From Reddybacter sp041277045 (lineage in GTDB: Bacteria > Pseudomonadota > Gammaproteobacteria > Pseudomonadales > Porticoccaceae), in the NCBI GenBank assembly GCA_041277045.1, contig JBGFSY010000002.1, forward strand, positions 744,001-808,000: DNA of 64,000 nucleotides, read 5' to 3'. A program made the position numbers and the translations under genes. Numbering within the stretch: position 1 is the first letter of the stretch; every line of letters starts with the position of its first letter. This document shows positions 43,689 through 53,469 of this stretch, in pieces. Under the pieces are notes generated by a model that searched no databases, was not told the DNA's origin, and worked only from the letters and a program-made list of their open reading frames with translations.

Positions 43689-44768
43689 ATGGACGTAGGA
43701 CTATCTTTAATATTTCAGGGCGTAGACCCCGACATGACAGACCACGAGGTCTACACCAACGACCTGCGCATGGGTGACCTGGCCAGCGAATTGGGCTTTC
43801 AATCTATTTGGGGCGTCGAGCACCACTTTACCGACTACACCATGTGCCCCGACGTTACGCAGTATCTTTCTTACTGGGCCGGCCGCAACCCCGACCTGGG
43901 CCTCGGCTCCATGGTTATCGTTCTACCCTGGCACGATCCCATGCGCGTCGCCGAAGAAATCTCCATGCTCGACAACATGTCCAATGGCCGTATGATTCTA
44001 GGCATTGGCCGTGGCCTGGGTCGCGTCGAATTTGAAGGCTTTGGCAAGGATATGAATGCCAGCCGTGAAACCTTCACCGAAAGCGCGACGATGATCCTCG
44101 ACGGTCTCGAAAGTGGCTTCTGTGAAGCCGATGGCAAGCATGTTAAGCAACAGCGCCGCGAAATTCGCCCCCGCCCCTATAAGTCATTTAAGGGCCGCAC
44201 CTATGCCGCCGCTGTATCCCCCGAGTCATCGAGAATTATGGCCGAGCTGGGTGTTGGTATTTTGATTATTCCGCAAAAGCCCTGGGAACATGTGGAAAAA
44301 GAATTGAATGACTACCGCACCATTTATCGTGAAGTGAACGGCGAAGAAGCCCCCGCCCCTATTCTCGGCGGCTGGACTTATTGTGATGAGAGCGCCGACC
44401 GCGCCGAAGAAATGGCCTATAAATATATCGGCGGTTACTATCGCTCGGTGATCGAACACTACGAAATGGCCAGCGACCACCTGAAAACCACCAAGGGCTA
44501 TGAAACCTACGGTGCCATGGTCGACCATATCAACAAAAATATGGAAGACACCATCCGCTTCTTTATGAGCATTCAAATCTACGGCACACCCAAGCAATGC
44601 CTGGAACGCATTCAGGACTTCACCGCCCGTACCGGTTCCGGTGCCTACAACGGTGTCTTCAGCTACGGCGGCATGCCCTATGCCGACGTTGAGAAAAGCC
44701 TGCGCTTATTTGCCAAAGATGTGTTGCCCGAGCTGCGTAAAATGCCCGGCGAGCCTCTTTTAAGATAG
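43689..44768 (+). CDS. LLM-class flavin-dependent oxidoreductase
   Basis: A 359-residue luciferase-like monooxygenase family member with the barrel signature GVEHHFTDYTMCPD near the N-terminus and SNGRMILGIGRG after it. Such enzymes use FMNH2 or F420 from a partner reductase and oxidise diverse substrates; no reductase gene is adjacent. GAGGAAAAG precedes the ATG. It is the last gene of the catabolic region and is closed by a terminator. Confidence 0.9.
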   Translation: MDVGLSLIFQGVDPDMTDHEVYTNDLRMGDLASELGFQSIWGVEHHFTDYTMCPDVTQYLSYWAGRNPDLGLGSMVIVLPWHDPMRVAEEISMLDNMSNGRMILGIGRGLGRVEFEGFGKDMNASRETFTESATMILDGLESGFCEADGKHVKQQRREIRPRPYKSFKGRTYAAAVSPESSRIMAELGVGILIIPQKPWEHVEKELNDYRTIYREVNGEEAPAPILGGWTYCDESADRAEEMAYKYIGGYYRSVIEHYEMASDHLKTTKGYETYGAMVDHINKNMEDTIRFFMSIQIYGTPKQCLERIQDFTARTGSGAYNGVFSYGGMPYADVEKSLRLFAKDVLPELRKMPGEPLLR

Positions 44769-44785
44769 GGTTTAAGTAAGCAACT

Positions 44786-44819
44786 AAAAGGGATGCGCTG
44801 TTAGGGGCATCCCTTTTTT
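44786..44819 (+). terminator. Rho-independent terminator after the LLM gene
   Basis: An 11-bp perfect stem AAAAGGGATGC (44786-44796) / GCATCCCTTTT (44807-44817) and T to 44819. Confidence 0.92.
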
Positions 44820-44868
44820 ACTGATTAGACAACGATTAATCATCAGCCATTACAGCCATAGAGATACC

Positions 44869-45747
44869 TTAGTTTTCATTGAGCCCATATTTCCCTCTGC
44901 TCAACAAAACCTCCTTCCAGAAGCTTTCTCTCTGAATAATATACTGCTCGCTATCACGTAAGGATGCCTGCTCTAATAGGCTGAATTGAAAATTATCGCG
45001 GGCATAATCTTCCCCGATTTTTTTACTTGCAAGTAGTTTTTTTAGTAGCTTATTGCCACCATGGCCTCCAGAGGCAAAGTAATTCCCCCACCTGGACCAA
45101 ATACCTTGATCACCATATGCCGAGCCTACATAACGCATGCCCGTTCTTACATCAGTAATTAAGTACACACCCTGGCAATGAGTCAACGCTGTCTGCCAAT
45201 CAGGCTTGGAATCCTGTCAAAGTTTTTCTAGAATCGTATAGTTATGATTAATATTAGCGTAACCCGAGAAATCTTCGCCGGCATAGGTTTCCAGCAATAT
45301 TTCTGAAACCCGCATGTTATCTAACATGCTTTCTGTCTTTCTACCCTTCGCCCTTGCATCTTTAATCCAATGTATTACGAGCCTGCCAATCATAGAGGCA
45401 CCTTGCTCGGCGAGACCAACCTTATAAATCACACCATCTTTTCCTGTTCTTCTTTTACCTTTTCGATGAGATAAAACCTCAAAAACACCACCGAATAACC
45501 AGCAATCAGGCTGCATTGGAATTTCAATCATTGAGAAGACATACCCTTTATTTCAACAGTGATTGCTATGAAAGTTTCCATCCCAGTCATTTTGCCATTC
45601 GTCAAAACTTCTTGTAAACACATCAATCGGCCTGTAATTCGAGGACTTTTGAGCAACGTGTATTTTCACATCACTCCAATCAAATGAGGGAAACAATATA
45701 TCTATTGGTATTATGTTGGCATCCAATGCAATATCCTTTATGTACAA
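44869..45747 (-). pseudogene. GIY-YIG nuclease-domain gene interrupted by two in-frame TGA codons
   Basis: Three open segments (45747-45553, 45531-45217, 45186-44869) lie in the same reading frame and read as one protein of about 292 codons. The first break is TGA directly after FHSNHC; the next residues NKGYVFSMIEIP continue the domain. The second is TGA after TILEKL; QDSKPDWQTALTHCQ follows, then GVYLITDVRTGMRYVGSAYG, the GIY-YIG core, with the RESFWKEVLL catalytic Glu region. There are no frameshifts. The first codon is TTG. The intact family is a restriction- or repair-like nuclease fused to an N-terminal domain. Recent pseudogene is the simplest reading; readthrough is possible. Confidence 0.75.
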
Positions 45748-45881
45748 TTCTTATGGCTTAATCTTGTAAAGTGAGACTTATAGGCGCAAAAGACCTTAAA
45801 GGAATGTGTGTGCCAAAGTGACATAAGATCATACACTTAATTTATAAATTAAAATCTGATCGAAAAAAGGCCGTGAACTAT

Positions 45882-46721
45882 ATGAGTAAAGATAGCCCGT
45901 CGCAGCTCTTTCCAACCATCTACATCCCCCACGGTGGCGGTCCCTGCTTTTTTATGGACTGGACGATGGGGCCTGCAGATACCTGGCACAAAATGGAACA
46001 CTGGCTGCGTGAACTGGCTGACTCTATTGGTGCAAGACCTCGACAAATCGTGGTTTGTTCGGCTCACTGGGAGGGCGAGAACATACAGATTAATTCAAGC
46101 TCAAAGCCAGCACTAATTTATGATTACCACGGCTTCCCCCCTCACACCTACCAGCTTGAATATCCCGTACCGGGGTCGCCTCTACTTGCCGAGGAGATCC
46201 AAAACTTACTCAATAACGCCGGTATTGAAGCCGATTTGGACACCGATCACGGGCTCGATCACGGGGTATTTATTCCCTTTAAATTAATTTATCCCGAGGC
46301 CGATATTCCGGTTGTACAACTTTCTCTACGCAGTGATCTCGACCCCGCTCACCATATTGCCGTCGGTCGCGCACTATCGCCGCTGCGCGAGCAAGGCACA
46401 TTAATTGTCGGTAGCGGCATGAGTTATCACAATATGCAGGCGCTGATGACACCCGGCAACGACAAACCTGATGCTCTGCAATTCGATCATTGGTTAAGAA
46501 GTGCTTGCGCAAATACGGCCGGTGAACGAGAGCAACAGCTTTGTAATTGGCAGAACGCACCCGCCGCTCGTGAGGCACACCCGAGAGAAGAGCATCTATT
46601 ACCCCTAATGGTCGCCGCCGGTGCGGCTGGGGATGATGCCGGTGTCGCCATCTATCGGGACCAGGTCCTGGGTGCGCAGGTATCGGCGATACAGTTTGGG
46701 AAATCCTTACCGAGCCATTAA
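45882..46721 (+). CDS. DODA-type class III extradiol dioxygenase, YgiD-like
   Basis: A 279-residue ring-cleaving dioxygenase family protein. Metal-binding histidines appear in YIPHGGGP (H17) and CSAHWEG (H62), with further His in GLDHGVFIPF and SYHNMQAL. YgiD/DODA relatives cleave DOPA or similar catechols with Fe(II) or Zn. The ATG at 45882 is preferred to a GTG 9 bases upstream that is only 2 bases from the AAGG. Its stop shares bases with the convergent TgpA gene stop. Confidence 0.88.
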   Translation: MSKDSPSQLFPTIYIPHGGGPCFFMDWTMGPADTWHKMEHWLRELADSIGARPRQIVVCSAHWEGENIQINSSSKPALIYDYHGFPPHTYQLEYPVPGSPLLAEEIQNLLNNAGIEADLDTDHGLDHGVFIPFKLIYPEADIPVVQLSLRSDLDPAHHIAVGRALSPLREQGTLIVGSGMSYHNMQALMTPGNDKPDALQFDHWLRSACANTAGEREQQLCNWQNAPAAREAHPREEHLLPLMVAAGAAGDDAGVAIYRDQVLGAQVSAIQFGKSLPSH

Positions 46722-48748
46722 GCCCTTTTTGGCAGATCTTTACCTGAGGGTTTAAATACTTTTAGTGCCGCTTTAAATAAAAGAACCTCAGACTCTTGTT
46801 CGCCCGCATAACGCGCACTTTCATAGAGTCCCGTTAAATGCTGAACCGGACTGGAAAGGCTCGGGGCTTGCAAACTAATACGCTGGGCATAGTCACGGGC
46901 ACCCTCTCCCGCTTGTCGCGGCAAACCCATTTTTTCTAAACGCGCGCAATACTGTAGAAATAGACGGTCGAGCTGATCCCGTGTATTTTTTTCCCGACTT
47001 AAATACAGCATGATGAAGATGGGCAAGAGCGCAATAGCGCCGGCCAACAATAAAAACACAGCGATGCGCTGCGGATTAATAGACCCTAACAAGCCCATGA
47101 GGAAATCGTTCTGCATATTCTCATAGCCCAGCACCCACTTGGCCCAGGCGTAGTCCAGGGAATCCAGCTTTAAACGCAGTGTATTGAGCCATTGGATATG
47201 TCGCATGCGCTCCAGGGCGAAGGGTGACTCCGATAAAAAATCGTCCTGTTCGCTGAACAAATCGGCGAAACTCATTTCAATGCGCTCGGGCGCTACGGCC
47301 GCCGTGGGATCAACCCGCAACCAACCATGGCCCTCTAGCCACACCTCTGCCCAGGCATGGGCATCGTATTGATGGACTAATAAATAGTTTTCAGTGGGGT
47401 GGCGCTCCCCGCCCTGATAACCCACCACCACGCGAGCAGGCACCCCAGCGGCACGCATAAAAAATACAAAGCTACTGGCATAAAATTCACAAAAACCCTT
47501 TTTTGTACCCCAGAGAAATTCATCCACCGTGTGTTTACCCAGTGCCGGAGGGCTTAAGGTATAAATAAACTCCTGATTAAATAGCCCGAGTAAGCGATTA
47601 ATCAGTGCCGCTGTATCGGGTGTTTGCTCACGCCACTGCTTGGAAATTTCAATAGTTTTTGGGTTGTAGCCAGCGGGCAGTGCCAACTCTAATTTATGGC
47701 GCCAGCCGGCCAGGCTTTCCGGTTCAAGTTGGTTATCGAGCCACGATTTAACCGAGTACTGTAACTTGGCGTTCACGGGGCTCTTGTTAACCAGACGAAA
47801 ATCCCGACTCAGGGCAACGGTGGGTGACTGCGCAAGCGGTGTCGACAGCGCAAACAACCAGGGGCTTTTCGTTGCTTCCAGTGTGACACGATAGGAAAGC
47901 GACTCGCCACGGCGCTTAATCACCCTGTCCCATGCCTCTAATTTCTGGCTAGACCATTGTAGAAATTGACCATCGTTATAACCCCAGGGGGCTTGCTGAT
48001 CCCAACGCCGGCCATCAAAACCGGAGAACACCAGGCCACGCCAATACAACTGGCTTTGCATGGGTATCGGCCCATCAAATTCCACCCGAAAAGCAATTTT
48101 GCCACTGCGCCCCAGCTTGGTCATATCACCCGGCGACATGCTGTCACTGACACCAGTGGTACCACTGTTTTGTTGCGGCACAGCCCATAGTGAGCCAATG
48201 CGCGGCATAACAATAAACATCACCAGCATTAGCGGTATCGCCTGCAGGATCATCGCTAGGCCTGTGCGCAAGGCCGATACTGGACGACTGTTCTCTACAC
48301 CAGCGTGCATAGCCACCAACGCCGCTGTCACCGGTAGCAAGGCCGCTAGCACCAGCAAACTGGAGACGATGCTGGTTGAAAACAAGCTTTGTAAAATAAT
48401 GATCAAATAGGAAAGATAAAGCAGTACCAGCGCATCGCGCTTGTGGTGAATCTCCAACAACTTCAACACGTAGCCCGTAAATAACAGGGCAACCATGGGT
48501 TCCAGTCCGCTCATGCGTCCGTAGTGTAGAAATAGGCCACCCGTACAGGCACCGGCTAAACTCCATTTGAGTAGACGACCTGGCTGGCGCCAACGCTCAC
48601 GATAGAGCTGGATTTGCCACAGGGCGGCGAAAATGCCCGACAGCGCAACCCAGGGCGGAAGGTGCTCTAAATGCAGACCAATGCTGATGACGACACTAAC
48701 CAGTAGCCAGAACAGGCAGTCTCTAGGGATTTGCCAAAGCGGCCTCAT
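46718..48748 (-). CDS. TgpA-like transglutaminase with DUF3488 membrane domain
   Basis: A 676-residue inner-membrane protein: six N-terminal helices (about 10-190, DUF3488), a periplasmic transglutaminase-like domain with the triad C420 (GFCEFYASS), H464 (DAHAWAEVW) and D480 (LRVDPT), a further helix near 555-575 and a cytosolic C-terminal domain. P. aeruginosa TgpA has this plan and is essential there. The start overlaps the DUF58 stop by 4 bases. Operon order is MoxR ATPase, DUF58 protein, TgpA. Confidence 0.92.
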   Translation of the reverse strand: MRPLWQIPRDCLFWLLVSVVISIGLHLEHLPPWVALSGIFAALWQIQLYRERWRQPGRLLKWSLAGACTGGLFLHYGRMSGLEPMVALLFTGYVLKLLEIHHKRDALVLLYLSYLIIILQSLFSTSIVSSLLVLAALLPVTAALVAMHAGVENSRPVSALRTGLAMILQAIPLMLVMFIVMPRIGSLWAVPQQNSGTTGVSDSMSPGDMTKLGRSGKIAFRVEFDGPIPMQSQLYWRGLVFSGFDGRRWDQQAPWGYNDGQFLQWSSQKLEAWDRVIKRRGESLSYRVTLEATKSPWLFALSTPLAQSPTVALSRDFRLVNKSPVNAKLQYSVKSWLDNQLEPESLAGWRHKLELALPAGYNPKTIEISKQWREQTPDTAALINRLLGLFNQEFIYTLSPPALGKHTVDEFLWGTKKGFCEFYASSFVFFMRAAGVPARVVVGYQGGERHPTENYLLVHQYDAHAWAEVWLEGHGWLRVDPTAAVAPERIEMSFADLFSEQDDFLSESPFALERMRHIQWLNTLRLKLDSLDYAWAKWVLGYENMQNDFLMGLLGSINPQRIAVFLLLAGAIALLPIFIMLYLSREKNTRDQLDRLFLQYCARLEKMGLPRQAGEGARDYAQRISLQAPSLSSPVQHLTGLYESARYAGEQESEVLLFKAALKVFKPSGKDLPKRA

Positions 48749-49743
48749 ACTTGCTCGCCTGTTGCTGATGACAGCTCAAACAATGCCAGCTCACGCAACA
48801 CGGCATCGCGGTGTGGGCGGCCGGTGCTCGGCGCCAATTCAAGACCCAGCAGGCGCAGGCCATAGGGCTGAGGGCTTTCACTAAAACGCAAGGCCCAGGC
48901 GCAGAGCCGCGACAAGCGGGCTTCAGCATCCATACCGGGTAATGCCTCCCAGTCGAGCCAAAGTTCATCGTCGATGGCATCGGCGTAGTGCTTGGTTTGC
49001 AGGCCCTGCTCCCGTGCATATTGCTTCCAGGCGATATGGCGTAGGGATTCACCGAGCCGATATTTTTCCAGGCCGACAAAGTCTTCGCTGCCACTGTTAT
49101 GGGCGATGTAGTTCTGGGGTGGCGTTTTATCCCCCTGCCCAGCGGCGAGTTGAGACGGCAATGGGGCATCAATAGCTTTGGGGTAAACCAAAGCCGTCGA
49201 GTCAAACTGCAGGTAGGTCCAAACTTTTAGCAGACCGAGAGGATAAACACTTTTAACCGTAATACGCTGAGCCTGAAACCAACCCCGTTTTTTTACTGGA
49301 ATAGACAGATAAACCGCCTTTATTTCACTGCCCATTAGCGACACGAATGTAGGCTCAACACCGGGGTATGAGATCTCAATATTGTAACGATGACGCTTGC
49401 CGCCCTGGCTCAATAAATATTCAAACTCAGCCGTTTGCCCAGCAAAGCCCGGTGTCGCTTTGCCCCCTTCAATGTTCAGGCCCGATAAATTTAAAAAGGT
49501 GTGGAAAACTCCAACAATAAATAGTGAGGCCAGTAAAAAGGTAAAGGCAAAAATAAGATTGTTTTCAAAGTTAGTGGCAATTAACCAAAGTAAAAGCAGC
49601 AAACCGAAAAAAACAAAGCCGGCACGAGTGGGAAAAATAAACAGTTTACGATTGTCGAGCCTAATTTTTTTAACCGGGGGCAGACGCCGGAATATCCACT
49701 GCTGGTAGCGTTGCTTAACTACTTGCCGCAACCGTTTAATCAT
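48745..49743 (-). CDS. DUF58 domain protein
   Basis: A 332-residue protein with two N-terminal membrane helices (about 31-72) and a C-terminal DUF58 domain recognised by GSEDFVGLEKYRLGESLRHI followed by AWKQYARE. It is the middle gene of the common MoxR-DUF58-transglutaminase unit, thought to act in envelope protein maturation or complex assembly. Overlaps the TgpA start by 4 bases and follows moxR by 6 bases. Confidence 0.9.
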   Translation of the reverse strand: MIKRLRQVVKQRYQQWIFRRLPPVKKIRLDNRKLFIFPTRAGFVFFGLLLLLWLIATNFENNLIFAFTFLLASLFIVGVFHTFLNLSGLNIEGGKATPGFAGQTAEFEYLLSQGGKRHRYNIEISYPGVEPTFVSLMGSEIKAVYLSIPVKKRGWFQAQRITVKSVYPLGLLKVWTYLQFDSTALVYPKAIDAPLPSQLAAGQGDKTPPQNYIAHNSGSEDFVGLEKYRLGESLRHIAWKQYAREQGLQTKHYADAIDDELWLDWEALPGMDAEARLSRLCAWALRFSESPQPYGLRLLGLELAPSTGRPHRDAVLRELALFELSSATGEQV

Positions 49744-49749
49744 GCGGGG

Positions 49750-50673
49750 CTAGATGATATCGACCGCATTCAGGGTCTGTTGAATAAAATTTTCGGCCCT
49801 ATGTTGACTGCCACTGACCGGCAAACGGTGGGCGCAAACAGGAGCAAAAACAGCCTGAATGTCTTCGGGTATCACATAGTCGCGACCAGCCATCAGCGCC
49901 CAGGCACGGGCACTTTTTAATACAGCCATGCCACCACGGGGTGAAATCCCGTATTCAATATCCGCGCTATTGCGAGTGAACTGCAGCAGGCGCTGTAAAT
50001 AATCGACCAAACTAGCGGAGACATTAACCCCGTTAACGGCAACCTGAATCGCCTCTAACTGAGCAGCAGTAATGCTCCGATTTAAATCGGCCAGCTTTAA
50101 ACGCGGATCAGCACAGGAGAGTAACTGTCGCTCAGCCTCCGGGTCGGGATAACCCAGGCGCAGACGCATTAAAAAGCGGTCTAGCTGCGATTCCGGTAGC
50201 GGGAAAGTACCCGATTGGGAAAGTGGGTTTTGTGTGGCGATAACATAAAAAGGTTTTGGCAATTGGCGGGTTTCACCTTCAACACTGACCTGCCCTTCCG
50301 CCATCGCCTCAAGCAACGCGCTTTGTGTTTTGGGTGTGGTGCGATTAATTTCGTCAGCCAGCACTAGCTGATTAAATAAGGGGCCGGGGTGGAATTCAAA
50401 GGCCGCTTTATTTCTGTCGTAAACCGAAACGCCGATAATATCAGCGGGCAGTAAATCGCTGGTGAATTGCACGCGGGTGTAGCTCAGACCGATCGCGGCG
50501 GCGAGTGCCTGGGCCAATGTGGTTTTACCCATGCCCGGTAGATCTTCGATCAACAAATGCCCACCGGCATAGAGACAAGCCAGCGCCAAACGTACCGAAT
50601 GTTGCTTGCCAACCAGCACGCTTTCAACGCGCTCAACAATGGCTTCGGTAATTTGTTGGCTTTGTTTAGTCAC
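49750..50673 (-). CDS. MoxR-family AAA+ ATPase
   Basis: A 307-residue ATPase with Walker A DLPGMGKTT at 44-52, Walker B LVLADEINR near 110, sensor-like ATQNPLSQSG and the MoxR C-terminal lid. The GTG start leads directly into the protein. As first gene of the unit it would act as the chaperone-like motor for the DUF58 and TgpA partners. Function in metal or folding insertion is family-level inference. Confidence 0.93.
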   Translation of the reverse strand: MTKQSQQITEAIVERVESVLVGKQHSVRLALACLYAGGHLLIEDLPGMGKTTLAQALAAAIGLSYTRVQFTSDLLPADIIGVSVYDRNKAAFEFHPGPLFNQLVLADEINRTTPKTQSALLEAMAEGQVSVEGETRQLPKPFYVIATQNPLSQSGTFPLPESQLDRFLMRLRLGYPDPEAERQLLSCADPRLKLADLNRSITAAQLEAIQVAVNGVNVSASLVDYLQRLLQFTRNSADIEYGISPRGGMAVLKSARAWALMAGRDYVIPEDIQAVFAPVCAHRLPVSGSQHRAENFIQQTLNAVDII

Positions 50674-50721
50674 ATCCGCTTACTCAAATCGCTTTATTAA
50701 AATCAGTTGTCCAGAGCCCTC

Positions 50722-51930
50722 TTAAATAAGCGCCAGTCCCCGCTGCAAATCAGCTTTAATATCTTCAATCGCCTCGAGACCAACAGCAACGCGAATCAAG
50801 TTTTCAGTAATACCCGATGCCGCTTTATCTTCAGCACAGAGTCGACCGTGAGTGGTTGTTGCCGGATGAACGATGGTGGTCTTTGCATCGCCAAGATTGG
50901 CCGTTAGGGAAAGAATGCGTGTGCTGTCGATCACTTGCCAAGCTTGCTCACGTCCACCAAGCACACGGAAAGACAATACGCCGCCAAAGCCGCTTTGTTG
51001 CTGCGCCGCTAATTCATGCCCCGGGTGATTTTCCAGCCCGGTGTAAAACACCTTCTCAACTGCGGGCTGCTCATCAAGCCAGTGCGCCAGTTTCATGGCA
51101 CTGGCACTGTGGGCCTCCATACGCAGGCGCAAAGTCTCGAGCCCCTTGAGGAAAACCCAGGCATTAAAGGGGCTCATGGTTGGCCCGGCGGAACGCACAA
51201 AACCCAGTACTTCGTCCATTAATTCACTGCGCCCTAAAACAACGCCGCCCATGCACCGGCCCTGGCCGTCGAGGTATTTGGTGGCTGAGTGAATAACAAT
51301 ATCGGCACCCAGTTCCAATGGCCGTTGCAAGGCCGGGGTGCAAAAACAATTATCGACGACCAGCAGTACATCGTGGCGTTTTGCCAGTGCTGACAAGGCC
51401 GCGAGATCACCCACTTCACACAGTGGATTGGAGGGGGTCTCGAGAAACAGTAACTTTGTTTCGGGGCGTATGGCGGCTTCCCAGGCGGCAATATCCGTCA
51501 GGGGAACTACGCTGGTATCAACACCGAACTTACCGAGAAACTTATTTAACAGTACGGTGGTGGTACCAAACACGCTGCGCGAACAAACAATATGGTCGCC
51601 GCTTTTCAGCAAAGCCAAACAGGTACTAAGAATGGCCGCCATACCCGATGATGTCGCCACCGCCTGCTCGGCACCTTCGAGAGCAGCAATGCGATCTTCA
51701 AAAGTACGCACCGTGGGATTGGTGTAACGCGAGTAAACATTGCCCGGCTGCTCGCCACTAAAACGTGCCGCTGCCTCTGCTGCATTGGCGAAGACATAGC
51801 TTGATGTGGTGTAAATGACTTCGCTGTGTTCACCCTCCATGGAACGTCGCTGCCCTGCCCTGACGGCCAGTGTGTCGAGCATGGCACCTGTCAGTGGGTC
51901 GTCTAAACACTCATCTGTAAATTCATTCAT
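50722..51930 (-). CDS. metZ: O-succinylhomoserine sulfhydrylase
   Basis: A 402-residue PLP enzyme of the Cys/Met metabolism family making homocysteine directly from O-succinylhomoserine and sulfide. PLP lysine K218 lies in HSATKYLDGQGRCMGG; YSRYTNPT binds the phosphate. The purF-metZ arrangement is typical of Pseudomonas-like genomes and identifies the isozyme better than sequence alone. Its ATG directly abuts the purF stop codon, so translation is coupled. Confidence 0.94.
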   Translation of the reverse strand: MNEFTDECLDDPLTGAMLDTLAVRAGQRRSMEGEHSEVIYTTSSYVFANAAEAAARFSGEQPGNVYSRYTNPTVRTFEDRIAALEGAEQAVATSSGMAAILSTCLALLKSGDHIVCSRSVFGTTTVLLNKFLGKFGVDTSVVPLTDIAAWEAAIRPETKLLFLETPSNPLCEVGDLAALSALAKRHDVLLVVDNCFCTPALQRPLELGADIVIHSATKYLDGQGRCMGGVVLGRSELMDEVLGFVRSAGPTMSPFNAWVFLKGLETLRLRMEAHSASAMKLAHWLDEQPAVEKVFYTGLENHPGHELAAQQQSGFGGVLSFRVLGGREQAWQVIDSTRILSLTANLGDAKTTIVHPATTTHGRLCAEDKAASGITENLIRVAVGLEAIEDIKADLQRGLALI

Positions 51931-53457
51931 TTAATGTGTTCCCGCCGATGAGTTGTGCAGACCTATCACCTCGGGTGAAGAGCCGGCCTCTTTTTTCTTT
52001 TTAGCATTTTCGCTACGAGTGGTCGCCAGTTGCTCGAGGTATTGCGCATCGACGTCATTGGTGATGTATTCGCCGGTAAATACGGCACAGTCGAAACGCT
52101 CAATGTCAGGATTGCCCTCTTTGCCACTGGCAATAAGGTCTTCGATATCTTGGTAAATCAACCAGTCAGCACCGATCAATTCAGCCACTTCCTCAACACT
52201 ACGCCCGTGGGCGATGAGTTCGCTGGCCGTGGGCATATCAATACCATAGACATTGGGATAACGCACCGGTGGTGCCGCCGAAGCCATGTAAACTTTATTC
52301 GCCCCGGCATCCCGCGCCATCTGAATAATTTCACCCGAGGTGGTGCCCCGCACGATAGAGTCATCAACCAGCAGCACATTTTTGCCCTGAAACTCTAATT
52401 TAACCGGATTGAGTTTTTGCTGAACGGATTTCTTACGCTGTTTTTGCCCCGGCATAATAAAAGTGCGGCCAATGTAGCGGTTTTTCATCAGGCCTTCGCG
52501 GAATTTAATGCCCAACACCTCCGCCATAGCCTGTGCAGACACACGACTCGTGTCGGGCACCGGTATCACCACATCAATATCGTGATTGGGTTTTTGGCGC
52601 AACAGTTTTGCCGCAAGTTTTTCACCCATGCGCAGACGTGATTTATAAACAGAAATATTATCCATGAGTGAATCAGGACGGGCGAAATACACCTGCTCAA
52701 AAATGCAGGGCGCGAGCTCGGGGTTTTCAGCGCATTGCTGGGAGAAAAATTTGCCGTCGTTATCAATATAGATGGCCTCACCGGGGGCGACATCGCGCTC
52801 CAACTCAAAACCCAGTACATCGAGGGCAACACTTTCTGAGGCCACCATATATTCGTAGCCCGTATCGGTGCGACGTTTGCCAAAGACTAATGGGCGAATT
52901 CCGTAGGGGTCGCGAAAGGCAAAAAGGCCGTAACTGGCAATCATGCCGACCACGGCATAAGCACCATGGCAGCGACGATGCACTCGCGACACAGCGGCGA
53001 AGACATCGGCCGGTTCGGGCTGCAATTTACCCTGCAGTTGTAATTCATGGGCGAAGACATTGAGCAAGATTTCTGAATCGGAATCGGTATTCACGTGGCG
53101 CAAATCGGATTTAAACACGTGCTCAGATAACTCATCCGAGTTGGTCAAGTTGCCATTGTGGGCCATGCAAATGCCGTAGGGCGAATTAACATAAAAGGGC
53201 TGTGCCAGCGAGGGGCCAGAGCTACCCGCGGTGGGATAGCGCACATGCCCGACCCCCATGGGGCCGCGCAACTCCTTCATGTGGCTGCTTTTAAAAACAT
53301 CGCTCACCTGGCCAATATTTTTACGCTGATGCAACTGGCCATTCATGCAGGTCATGATACCTGCCGCGTCCTGCCCACGATGTTGCAGCATAATTAATGC
53401 ATCGTAGAGCTGCACATTCACATCACTTTTACCAACAATTCCAACCACGCCACACAT
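51931..53457 (-). CDS. purF: Amidophosphoribosyltransferase
   Basis: A 508-residue first enzyme of purine synthesis, transferring glutamine amide nitrogen to PRPP. The N-terminal nucleophile C2 (MCGVVGIVG) heads a class II glutaminase domain; the PRPP-binding loop VLLVDDSIVRGTT is at 361-373. The mature enzyme needs removal of Met1. It lies 12 bases downstream of cvpA, as in E. coli and Pseudomonas. Confidence 0.97.
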   Translation of the reverse strand: MCGVVGIVGKSDVNVQLYDALIMLQHRGQDAAGIMTCMNGQLHQRKNIGQVSDVFKSSHMKELRGPMGVGHVRYPTAGSSGPSLAQPFYVNSPYGICMAHNGNLTNSDELSEHVFKSDLRHVNTDSDSEILLNVFAHELQLQGKLQPEPADVFAAVSRVHRRCHGAYAVVGMIASYGLFAFRDPYGIRPLVFGKRRTDTGYEYMVASESVALDVLGFELERDVAPGEAIYIDNDGKFFSQQCAENPELAPCIFEQVYFARPDSLMDNISVYKSRLRMGEKLAAKLLRQKPNHDIDVVIPVPDTSRVSAQAMAEVLGIKFREGLMKNRYIGRTFIMPGQKQRKKSVQQKLNPVKLEFQGKNVLLVDDSIVRGTTSGEIIQMARDAGANKVYMASAAPPVRYPNVYGIDMPTASELIAHGRSVEEVAELIGADWLIYQDIEDLIASGKEGNPDIERFDCAVFTGEYITNDVDAQYLEQLATTRSENAKKKKEAGSSPEVIGLHNSSAGTH

Positions 53458-53469
53458 CGTAGGCTTCCT

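Noticed and set aside
44869..45747. Selenocysteine or reassigned TGA in the GIY-YIG gene
   Set aside because: TGA is used as a normal stop elsewhere, neither site falls on a known Cys/Sec position, and no SECIS hairpin was evident.
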